Shown here: in pieces, positions 33,936-43,691 of the stretch
How positions within the stretch are numbered: position 1 is the first letter of the stretch
How the letters are laid out: the number at the start of each line of letters is the position of its first letter
Assembly (NCBI GenBank): GCA_028571685.1
Contig: CM053146.1
Coordinates: 20,929,431-20,993,430 of the forward strand
From: Heterohyrax brucei
Lineage: Eukaryota; Chordata; Mammalia; Hyracoidea; Procaviidae
Reading direction: 5' to 3'
DNA: 64,000 nt
Program-made: the position numbers and the translations under genes
The notes under the pieces: model-generated
What the model was told of the DNA's origin: nothing
The model's database searches: none
Seen by the model: only the letters and a program-made list of their open reading frames with translations

Positions 33936-34665
33936 GTATTGGTAGGGAAGGAAGAAGAACTTACTAAGAAGGTGACATGTGAGCGAAAACCTAAAGGAGA
34001 TGAAGGAGTGGCCTTATGGCTATCTGGAGCAAGAGTGGCCAGGCTGGGGAACAGCAAGGGCAAGAGCCCTGAAAGTAGGGACATGTAACCTATTCAAGGA
34101 AGGCCAGTGTGGCTAGTGAGATGGTGAGCGGAAAAATGGAGAAGACACAAAGGTAGTCATCAGTCTTCCACTTAACACCCTCCTGTGTCTTCCTGTGTCC
34201 CCAAGAGCTGGGCCAGGGTTGAAACTGAAACACCAATTCCCAGGTGAACACTTCAAAAGCTATTTTTAATTTTGAAGGACAATTATGATTAAAATTCTGG
34301 TATGAATATGCTTACAAGCAGACTTTTCAAATTTCCTCAAATGCTTTGTTTGTGAGAAGTTTAAATACACTAAGGTGGAGCCTTGAGTGTGTTGGTGAAG
34401 TGAGTGTGTTACATGAAGTGAGGGGTGATGCCTTCAAAACATCTCACCCTCATGTACACATTCTCTAACAGTCATGGCAGGAAGAAGTGAAAATTGCATC
34501 TTCCCGCTGCTCCATGCAGCAGCACACCTGAGTTCTGAACACCTCCAAACAAGTCACAGCCAATTTTATCACCATAATCACCCTAATCAGAAATATGTGT
34601 GAGATGGTGAATGATACCAACCCTGTAATAAATTCTTGATGCATTAGTAAGGAAGGATCTAACCA

Positions 34666-34853
34666 GTTCCTGTCAGTCAACTCTGACTCACAGTGACCCC
34701 ATATGTGTCAGAGTAAAACTGTACTCCATAACATTTTGAACGGTTGATCTTTTAGAAGTAGATTTCCAATTCTTTTTCCAGGACACCTTGAGTGGATTTG
34801 ACCCTTCAGCTTTCTGATTAGCAGCCAAGTAAGTTAACTTTTTGTACCATATG
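34666..34853 (-). repeat. AfroSINE (long variant)
   Basis: Reverse copy: 'gtcaactctgactcacagtg', 'gagtggatttgacccttcag', 'ctgattagcagccaagtaag'. Confidence 0.8.
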
Positions 34854-36084
34854 GAGATTTCTAGAAGATCAACTGACTAGTCATACTTACAATTGTCCCA
34901 TTGTTTGGTTCTGGGGTTTGTTTTGTTTTCGTCACAGCAATGCATAATAGGCTCAGGATACCTAGGAGAATTCCCATTATCTGTAAAGTGGACAGACAGT
35001 AGGGCAATTGGGAAGTGGCAGGTACGAAAGGAGAGCCAGCATGAAGTATGTAGACCTGTTTCTCACGGCAACAAGTGACTGGAAAGGAAAAATAAGGAAG
35101 CCAAGGAAGTAATAATTGATTCCTTTAGAACTAACCATTTGAACGACCAGAAACACAAGGGAGCATGATGAATGATATTATTGAGAAGCAACAGGCAAAG
35201 TCAAACAATAGTTGGAGAGAAAAAAAACCTATAAATCAACCAGTGGAAATGCATGAGTCTTATTTTAATTTCTGTTCAAACAAAATGTAAAACACAGAGA
35301 AAAGTTTAAGAAGACTATGCAACCAATGGAAATTTGAATGAGGATTAAATTTTTAATGATATTAAAGTCTTACTGTCAACTTTTTTTTTAAGTATAATGA
35401 TGGTATTGTGGCTGTGTTGCAGAGTAGAGAAAGGCCTTTACTGAACTAATTGCAAGTAAAATGATAAAAGTGTGGAATTTGAGACACTGCAACTCAGAGG
35501 TAAACTGAACAACAGGCGCTTGAGCAGTTGTATATCTACATGTAAAAAATTGGAACTTGACTCACTGTTGCCCAGTGGGAACCCCAGGTTCTGCTTGGTA
35601 CCACTAGTCTCAGGCAACAAACTAGACACTGAGATGGAAAAGAAAAGGTACCTTTATTTTCCTTACGCAAGGAAAGGAAACAGTCGGGGCTACTGCTGCC
35701 AAGACTGCTCAGAGAAGGCAAGGGGGAAAGTTAATTTTAAGTAATTTAGAAGTAGGAAGTTCATGTAAGTTAGATCAGCAACACTCTTAATCATATCACA
35801 CAGGTGCAGTGGGGTTTACATATAATTTCATGCATCATGTGTTCAGAGAATGGCAATTAAACTCCACCCAGACGTCAGAAAGTTACTATGCACGAGATAT
35901 TTAATGAGCTAAAAGATTCTCCTGTGTGTCAACATAGCACCTAAACCAGTTGCCACAAATTTCCTCTATTTGGGGGCAGCAGTTAAGGAGAGGGGAACCA
36001 AGATTTTAACGTAATGCTACAGAGCATCCCAAGCTAGCTACTTGAAGCAGTAGAATTTTCCAAAGCCTGGGAACCTTTGCTTAC
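34854..36084. other. Intergenic sequence; possible LTR at 35540-36060
   Basis: 35540-36060 has a 'tttattttccttacgcaagg' type sequence with a C/G-rich block, which looks like part of an endogenous-retrovirus LTR, but I cannot place the family or the ends. The rest is unassigned. Confidence 0.35.
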
Positions 36085-36764
36085 GACCATACAAACATTA
36101 ATTTAAGATGGATCATAAACCTAAATGATAAGGTTGAAACAACAAGGAGTCTACAAGAATGTAAAGAGAATATTATAAAAATCAGTAACTACAAAGGAAA
36201 ATATTGATAAATTGAACTTCATTAAAATTGATAATTTCTTCATTAAGAGATCCCAAACGAAAAGAAAGGAAAGCTATACACCAGGAAAAGATACTTATAT
36301 GTAACAGCAGAGCACTCATTCTAGAATATATAAAGAATGCTTACAACTTTATGAGAAAGAGATCAAAACATCAGCTTAAAAAAAAGTGGACAAACTACTT
36401 CATAGAGCAATTGACAAAAGGAGATATTCAAATCGATCATAAGGGAAATGCAAATTAAAACCAAACACTACACATGATCATAAAAGCTAAAATGAAAACT
36501 GATATTGATAAGAATGCAGAGTGACAGAAATTTTCATATAAACAAATTAATTTTGTATGCCAAAAAGGATCAAGCATTGGGAATTTTATATGGTTCAACC
36601 TAATTCATTGCAGGTAGGAGTATAATTCAGTTCCATCGCTTTGAAAAACTTTTGCTATTATTCACTAAAGCTAAATGTGTTCATTTATGCCCAAATTCTC
36701 ACAATTGAACCAATAAGCAGTATTACAATAAATGGAAAAATATTGAAGTCAAGAAATTCCTTTG

Positions 36765-37358
36765 ACTTGGGTCCACAATCAACACCCATGGAAGTTAGCA
36801 GTCAAAAAAATCAAATGATACCTTGCAGTGGGTAAATCTGCTGCAAAAGCTCTTTTAAAGTGTTACAAAGCAAAGATGTCACCTTGAAGAATAAGACACA
36901 CCTGACCCAAGCAATGACATTTTCAATTGCCTCATATACATGAGAAAGCTGGACAATGAATATGGAAAACTAGAGAAAAATTGATGCCTTTGAATTATGG
37001 TGTTGGTGAAGAATAGTAAATATACCATAGACTGCCAAGAGAATGAACCAATCTGTCTTGGAAGAAGTACAGACAGAATGTTCATTAGAAGAAAAACAGT
37101 GAGGCTTCATCTCACATACTTTGGACATGTCGTCAGGAGGATCAGCCCCTCAATAAAAACATCATGCTCATTAAATGAACCGTCGGTGAAAAAGGAGAAG
37201 ACCCTCAATGAGATGGATTGACACAGCAGCCACAAGAATGGGCTCAAACAGCTGTGATTGTGAGGACAGCCCAGGACTGGACAGTGTTTCATTCTATTGT
37301 ACATACAGTAGCTATGAGTCAGAATCAACTCTGTGGCACCTAACAACAACCATGTATT
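36765..37358 (+). mobile_element. RTE (BovB-like) 3' portion
   Basis: Holds 'atgtcaccttgaagaataag', 'tttgaattatggtgttggtg', 'gaatgaaccaatctgtcttg', 'tttggacatgtcgtcaggag' and the tail 'tagctatgagtcagaatcaa' ending in (CAA)n. Inserted in an old L1. Confidence 0.85.
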
Positions 37359-37440
37359 CCAGAGGAATGACTGTATATGTCCACAGAATGATCTGTATTC
37401 ATAATAGCCCAAAACTAGAAACAATCCTAATGTCCAAGAA

Positions 37441-37633
37441 TACCCAAACCAAAAACTTGAATTGCCATCAAATTGATTCTCATAGTGATCCCCTGTGTTA
37501 CAGTATAACACTGCTCCACAGCATTTCCTTGGCTGTCATCTTTACAGATTCAGGCCTTTCTTCTGCATGGGTTTGAACTGCCAATCTTTAAGTTAGTAGT
37601 AGAGCACAAATCATTTACACTACCCAGAGACCC
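37441..37633 (-). repeat. AfroSINE (long variant)
   Basis: 'gccatcaaattgattctcat', 'gcatttccttggctgtcatc', reverse orientation; inserted in the L1. Confidence 0.8.
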
Positions 37634-37651
37634 TCTGTGTCCAAAAATAGA

Positions 37652-37827
37652 AGAAAACCCAACCAAACCAAACCCAGAGCCATAGAGTCAATTCCAACTC
37701 ATAGTGACCCCACTGGACAGGGTAGAACTGCCTCATAGGGTTTCCAATGAGCAAACCTAGTGGATTTGAACTGCAAACCTTCTGGTTAGCAGCTGTAGCA
37801 ATTGACCACTATGCCACCAGGATCTCC
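37652..37827 (-). repeat. AfroSINE, full-length
   Basis: 'accaaacccagagccataga', 'ctcatagggtttccaatgag', 'ccactatgccaccaggatct'. Confidence 0.88.
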
Positions 37828-38302
37828 AAAAATAGAATAGATAAATAAAATTTGGTATAGTAAAACAAAGAACAACTGCATAGAGCTAAAAAAGAAAGAA
37901 AAAGACAAAAAGAGAGACTACATCCATCAACATGAATGGATCTAACAGTGAACTGAGCAAAAAAATGGCAGACACAAAAGAGTGCATACTATCTGATACC
38001 AATTATATGAAGTTCAAGAAGAGCCAAAACTGTCAAGAAGTGAGACGAGAGGGTAGAGAGAACAGGAGCTAGTTGATTGGACACAAGAAATACAGGGTGG
38101 AAAAGGGAAGGGTGCTGTCATAGGGTGGGGAGAACAGCTACAAGTGTAGGAGTATGCATGCAAGTTTTGGTATGACAAATTGGCCTGGATTGTAAACTTT
38201 CACTTAAGCACAATAAAATACTTTTTTTAAATAAAATCTGATTTTCCTTTTTTAAACAAAAAAAGAATAGCCAAAACTAATTTGTGATGATACAAGTCAG
38301 AA

Positions 38303-38471
38303 TGGAAACCTGAGTGGTGTAGTGGTTCAGTGCTACATCTGCTAACCAAAAGGTTGGCAGTTCAAATCCATCAGATGCTCCTTGGAAACTCTATGGGGCA
38401 GTTCTACTATAGTGCCATGAGTCAAAATCAACTCAACAGCAGTGGCTTTATTGTTTTTTTTTTTTTTTTTG
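38303..38471 (+). repeat. AfroSINE, full-length with T-rich 3' end
   Basis: 'gaaacctgagtggtgtagtg', 'ctaaccaaaaggttggcagt', 'ggaaactctatggggcagtt', then T17 at the end. Confidence 0.9.
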
Positions 38472-38744
38472 CTTATAAATCAGAACAGAGGTTACCTAAA
38501 ATAGAATGGGGATGACTGCTGACTAGGAAGAGGCATGAAGGTGTCTTCTGGGATGTTGGAAGTACTCTGTATCTTAATCTTAGTGGTGGTATATATCTGT
38601 ATACACATTTAAACATTTATTAAGTTGTACACTTAAGATTATAGCCTTTACTATACAGGTAGTCCTTGACTTATGACACATTTGATTTATGAAGGACCTC
38701 GTTTACAACCATCCTTAATATTTTATTTTGTACATTTTTTCATT

Positions 38745-39284
38745 AGCAATATGTAATCTGCTGCAAAGGACCTCTTTAAAGTATTGAAAAGTAGTAAAGA
38801 TGTCACCTTGAAGACTAAGGTATACCCGACCCAAACCATGGTATTTTCAATTGCATCATATGCATGCGAAAGCTGAACAGTGAATAAAGAAGGTAAAAGT
38901 AGAACTGATGTCTTTGAATTGTGGTGTTGGAGAAGAATGTTTAATGTACCATAGACTTCCCAAAGAACAAATAGATCTGTTCTGGAAAAAGTGCAACCAG
39001 AGGGCTCCTTGGAAGCAAAGATAGCGAGACTATGTCTCACACACTTTGGACATGTTGTCAGGAAGGGTCAATCCCTAAAGAAGGACATCATGCTTGGTTG
39101 AAAGGAGGGTCAGTAAAAAAGGGAAGACCTTCAACAAGCTGGACTGACACAGTGGCTACAACAATGGGCTTAGGCATGAAAACAATTGTGGGCATGGCGC
39201 AGGACTCAGCACTATTTCGTTCTGTTGCACGTAGGGTTGCTACGAGTCAGAACCAACTCCACGGCACCTAACAACAACAATGTG
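38745..39284 (+). mobile_element. RTE (BovB-like) 3' portion
   Basis: 'aatctgctgcaaaggacctc', 'tttgaattgtggtgttggag', 'cacactttggacatgttgtc', and the tail 'gggttgctacgagtcagaac' ... 'cacctaacaacaacaa'. The 79-codon frame 39032-39271 is its C-terminal remnant. Confidence 0.88.
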
Positions 39285-39290
39285 TATGGG

Positions 39291-39815
39291 TGTTTTAGTC
39301 AGCTAGGGCTACTCTAACAGAAATACCACAGAATGGGTGGCTTTAACAAAGTAAGGGTTTTTCTGTCACAGTCCGGTAGGCTGCAAGTCCATATTCAGGG
39401 TGTCCGCTGCAGAAGAAGGCTTTCCTCCTTGTTGGCTCTGCAGGAAAGTCCTGTATTGCATCAGTCTTTGTCCAAAGAGCATCTTGGTGCAGGAACCTCA
39501 GGTCTGAAGGATGCACTCTTCTCCCAGTGCTGCTTTCTTGATGGTACGAGGTTCTCAATTCTCAGCCTGCTTCTCTATCCTTTTATCTGTCATAGGATGA
39601 AAAGATTAAGGGTGGGGCAAGCCATACTCCAGGGAAACTCCCTTTACAGTGGAGCAGGGAGGTAATCCTATGAAGAGATTTGCAGCCCCACCCAAATCCT
39701 TTAACACACAGTTTAGGAAAACCACAAAATGGAGGACAGTCACAAGATACTGGGAATCATGGCCCAGCCACATGGCTACACATATTTTGGGGGGGACACA
39801 ATTCAATTCATGCCA
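39291..39815 (-). mobile_element. Solo LTR, ERVL-MaLR (MLT1-like), TATGGG flanks
   Basis: TG...CA ends ('tgttttagtcagctagggct' to 'aattcaattcatgcca'). TATGGG directly precedes (39285-39290) and follows (39816-39821). Same family as 4873-5350. It sits just after the RTE tail. Confidence 0.82.
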
Positions 39816-40208
39816 TATGGGTATTACACACGTTGTTGCAGTATGTAATTTGCTGACATTATTATTCTCAGATGGTCACTTGCAGATGTTCAGTTTTATG
39901 ATTTGCCAGTTAAGATACTGCCACATGGATTTAGTCTTCTAAATCAGGATTTCAGTTGCTTGAAAATGTAGACTCAAACACTGGTCATTTTGCTAAAATC
40001 GATAGGCATATTTGGGAAGCAGTGAGATATTACATGGGATACATGAAGAAGAAAGACAATACAGGCAACTTGCACTACATTTCTGACTAGAAAAGTCATC
40101 ACAATTCTCAAGGTTAATCTAGATGATCCAGAACCTTCCACAACTGGAGTTACTACCACAACTGTCAAAATTCTAACATCACTGAATTCTTCATCAGACT
40201 AATCTTTA

Positions 40209-41554
40209 ACAAGATCTGACAATTAAGTTCACAAACTCATCCTAGAAAAAGCATTACACATCTCATTGCTGAATATCACTACAGTCACCTTTGAAGGACT
40301 CCCGTTGGGAAACTATGCACCAATACCAACACCTAGCCCACCCTTCAAAGCAATTTTGGAATTCTTTTTTTCTGGAATGGTTATCAGAGCTGTCATCGTA
40401 TTACACTTGATGTCCTGAATGTCATAAAAATGTCTTTCTTTCAATATTTCCTTTATCTTCAGGTAAGACAAGAGTCATTAGGGACCAGATCAAGTGAGTA
40501 AGGAGAGTGTTCCAATACAGTTATTTGTTTACTGGCTAATAAAAACTCCCTCACAGACAGTGCCATATGAGTGGGTACACTGCTGTGATGCAAGAGCTGT
40601 GAGTTATTTGCAAAAAGTTCAGGTTGTTTTCATCTAACTTTTCATGCAGTCTTTTGAGTAGGTCCAAATAGTAAAGATCATTAGCTGTTGGTCTGGTTGG
40701 TAGAAATTCATAATGCACAATCCCTCTGATATCAAAAAAGGTTAGCTGACTCTTGATTTGGACTGAGGGAAGTTTTTTGGTTGAGAATTGGGTGACTTCT
40801 ATTATACACTGCAATACTTTGTTTCAGGGTCATATTGGTACACCCATGTTTCATCATCAGTGATAACACAGATGAAAACATCATCTTGCCTCTCCAAAAG
40901 GTCTTGGCAAACTTCAACTCTCCTTTGCTTTTGTTCGTCGGTGAGCTCCTTTGGGACCTTTTTTACACACATCTTTTTCATGCCAAGATTTTCTGTTAAG
41001 GTTTTCCTGTTTCTCTATAGATAAGTTTACTTGGACTGCTATGCTTCTCACAGTCAGCCAAAGACTTCGATGCATAATTGGATGAATGCTTACAACGTTT
41101 TCATCAGTTCTGCTAGTTACTGGCCAACCTGACATCTTGTCAACAGTGACACTTTCTCTCCCCTCCGAAAAACATTTAATCCATTTGTACATTGCCATTT
41201 TCTTCAATGCATTATCCCCATAAACTTGGACTAACGTGTCCTTGATTTCACTTCTACTCTTGCCAAGTCTAACAAGAAATTTAATGTTTACTTGTTGCTC
41301 TAATTTAAGTTCCAACATTCTCACGATGGTACACAAAATCATGCAACAACAATAGGGAACACTGCTCAAGAAGACACTGCCACATGTTGACATAAGCACA
41401 GCTGTGAGATCCTGATATACTAAAGTTAGGAAACCTTAGTGAGTTATTTGTACAGTGCTGCCAATGTGAGTCGGATCTGACTCGATGGCACTTGGCTTGG
41501 CTGGCCAATGTAAGGATAAGGTGGCAAGATCATGAACTTAATTGTCAGACCTCA
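40209..41554 (-). mobile_element. mariner-family DNA transposon
   Basis: Length about 1.35 kb, as usual for mariner. Left end AGATCTGACAATTAAGTTCA (40212-40231) and the reverse complement of the right end AGGTCTGACAATTAAGTTCA form terminal inverted repeats. TA lies just outside (40207-40208, 41555-41556). It carries a transposase remnant on the minus strand. An RTE/SINE-tail-like patch (about 41466-41515) lies near the right end. Confidence 0.85.
40551..41318 (-). pseudogene. mariner transposase, decayed
   Basis: The minus strand starts MLELKLEQQVNIKFLVRLGK, with the paired-box-like helix-turn-helix (SEIKDTLVQVYGDNALKKMA, WIKCFSEGRESV) in one open stretch down to about 40914. After a frameshift the first catalytic motif is readable as ITDDETWVYQYDPETK (about 40820-40860). 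The second is FFDIRGIVHYEFLPTRPT (about 40690-40740). The third, normally HDNAPAH, reads HSSVPTH, so the last catalytic Asp is lost. At least two frame changes make it inactive. The terminal repeats are still recognisable. Confidence 0.85.
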
Positions 41555-41792
41555 TATGATTTCTGCATTTTTAAATGTGTGTAGTAAAATATATCTGTAA
41601 GCTTATATAATGTTTCCAACATCTAAAGACAAAGATTATATTTCTAATGAGATTGATAATAGAATGCAGTAAAAATGAAAACTAAAAAAATGATGCACTC
41701 AACCTATGTTAGAACTGCCTTACAATGAAATCCTCAGAAGGAAACTTCCTTGTAAGTCGGGGTCTGCCTGTACGTGTATTCATTTCAGTTAT

Positions 41793-42870
41793 TTTTAAGC
41801 ACTGTTGAGTTGGTTCTGACTCTATGCAACCCTATGTAAGAAAAATAAAACACGCCCTGCCATGTGACTTTCTCACAATTGTTATGTTTCAGCCCTTGCT
41901 GCAGCCACTGTGCCAGTTCATCTTGTTGAGGGTCTTCCTCTGATGACTCTGTGAAGCATGAAGTTCTTCTTCATACACCATTCACTCCTGATAACACATC
42001 TGAAACATGTGAGATGAAATCTTGCTATCCTCACTCCTAATGAGCATTCTGGCTCTACTTCTTTCAAGACATATTTGTTCATTCTTTCAGTAGTCTATGG
42101 TATATTCACTATTCTTCACCGACACCATAATTCAAAGGCACCAATTCTTCTTTGGTCTTCCATATTCACTGTCTAGCTTGCATAGATATTTAAGGTGATT
42201 GAAAACACCATGGTTTAGGTCAAGTGTACCTTATTCTTCAAGGTGACATCTTTGTTTTTTAACACTTTAAAGAGACCCTTTGCAGCAGCTTTACCCAGTG
42301 CAAAGTGTCGATAGTTTTCTTAACTGCTACTTCCATGGGTGTTGATGGTGATGGGTCCAAGTAAAAGGTAATCCTTGACAATTTCAATCTTTCATCCACT
42401 TATCATGATTTTGCTTATTAGTCCAGTTGTGAGGATTTTTGTTTTCTTTTAAGTAGAGGTTTGATACAATATTTGATCTTCATCAGCAAGTGTTTCAAGT
42501 CTTCTTCACTTTCAGAAAGGAAGTTTGTGTTATCTACATAAGGCAGGTTGTTAATGAGTCTTCCTCTAATTTTGATGCTGTCTCCTTCTTCATATAATCC
42601 ATCTTCTGAGATTATTTGCTCAGCATATGTATTGAATAAGTATAGTGGAAGAACACAACTCTGACACACACCTTTCCTAATATTTAAACCAGGAAGTATC
42701 CCCATGTTCTGTTTGAATGATTGCCTCTTGGTCTAAGTACAGGTTCCTCATGAGCACAATTAAGTGCCCTGAAATTCCCATTCTTCACAATGTTATCCAT
42801 GGTTTGCTATGATCCACACAGTGAAATATCTTTTCATAGTCAATGAAACACAGGTAAACACCATTTCAGT
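41793..42870 (-). mobile_element. RTE (BovB-like), reverse-transcriptase C-terminal part to 3' end
   Basis: The longest RTE piece here. The minus-strand frame 42418-42705 reads KGVCQSCVLPLYLFNTYAEQ, then RLINNLPYVDN and FLSESEEDLKHLLMKIK. These are RT motifs 4-5 with the YADD box changed to YVDN. Downstream come 'ttgaattatggtgtcggtg' and the 3' tail at 41.8 kb. The frame is broken in several places. Confidence 0.9.
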
Positions 42871-42889
42871 TACTCCACTATAACCAACA

Positions 42890-43098
42890 GTGGCCCCTGG
42901 ATACTGCAAACTGTTAATATGTTCAGCTACCAACTGAAAGGTTGGAGATTCTAGTCCACTCAGAGGTGCTTTTGAAGAAAGTCTTGATGGTCTGCTTCCC
43001 CCCCAAAAAAACCAGTCATTGAAAATCCTGTATAGCACAATTCTACTCTGCTACATGGACTAGTCATGAACTGACATTGACTCTATGACAACTGTTTT
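42890..43098 (+). repeat. AfroSINE (long variant)
   Basis: 'cagtggcccctggatactgc' head, 'tacatggactagtcatgaac' and 'tgacattgactctatgacaa' tail. Confidence 0.75.
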
Positions 43099-43104
43099 TT
43101 ATAC

Positions 43105-43540
43105 ACCAACTCACACCAGAACTCAGTAGTTTAAAATAACAATCACCATTTATTAGCTCAAAATGCTTCAATTTATGTCAGGGTTGGCTGGGATATCTTG
43201 GCTGTGCTCCATGTGGTGCTGTAGGGGTGGATGTGGTGGGATGGCAGAGCTGGAATTGCCGAGATGGCTTCATTCCTATGTGGGCACTCAGCTAGGGCAA
43301 TGGAAATGAATGGTTGAATTCTGGTTGTGTGTGTCTCTCTGTAGTGGAGAAGTGGACTTCCTTGTGAAGTGGTTTAGGCCTCTGAAAGAGTGAAAATTGA
43401 AGCTCCAAGTTCTACTAAGGGTTATGCCCATAAGTCACAGTGTCTTCTCTGTCAGCATCTATCAGTCAAAGCAAGTAACAAAGCTAGATTAGTTTTAAGT
43501 GGGAGGAGAAACATTCTACCTCTTTTTGCTTGTTTAAAAA
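43105..43540 (-). mobile_element. LTR-like repeat (probable ERVL/MaLR)
   Basis: 'ccaactcacaccagaactca' with 'taacaatcaccatttattag' resembles the reverse 3' end of a mammalian LTR. Ends and family are uncertain. Confidence 0.4.
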
Positions 43541-43589
43541 TTATTAAAGCAGTGAAATAGCTATTCTTCCTCTACTTTTTTATTCAAGT

Positions 43590-43691
43590 TGAACAGATAC
43601 AGTTTACACATTCAAGTGTAAAACTCAGTGGTTTCTAGTATATTCAGAGTTCTATAACCATCACCATCAATCCAATTTAAGAATGTTTTCA
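43590..43691 (-). mobile_element. Old L1 3' fragment (host of the next insertion)
   Basis: 'gtgtaaaactcagtggtttc' and 'tctataaccatcaccatcaa' are a common old-L1 sequence. It is cut by the full-length L1 at 43692. Confidence 0.5.

Larger units (their letters stand above)
36085..38235 (+). mobile_element. Old L1 (L1M-like) 3' region, split by three later insertions
   Basis: Pieces at 36085-36764 ('gaatgtaaagagaatattat', 'gaactacttcatagagc'-type ORF2 end), about 37365-37440 ('ttcataatagcccaaaacta') and about 37830-38235 (3' UTR with an A-rich end) are collinear parts of one L1. An RTE (36765-37358) and two AfroSINEs (37441-37633, 37652-37827) separate them. ORF2 is fully decayed. Confidence 0.7.
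38656..41770. mobile_element. pogo/Tigger-like DNA transposon (non-autonomous remnant)
   Basis: The ends are inverted: CAGGTAGTCCTTGACTTATGA on the left, and the reverse complement of the right end reads CAGGCAGACCCCGACTTACAA (15 of 21 match). Each end is flanked by TA (38654-38655 and 41771-41772), the target of this superfamily. Own sequence is left at 38656 to about 38744, about 39816-40208 and about 41555-41770. The rest is later insertions: an RTE, a MaLR LTR and a mariner. No transposase frame of its own is seen. Confidence 0.7.

Noticed and set aside
36879..37511. Minus-strand frames of 68 and 134 codons
   Set aside because: They are antisense to the plus-strand RTE and neighbouring SINE; no family resemblance.
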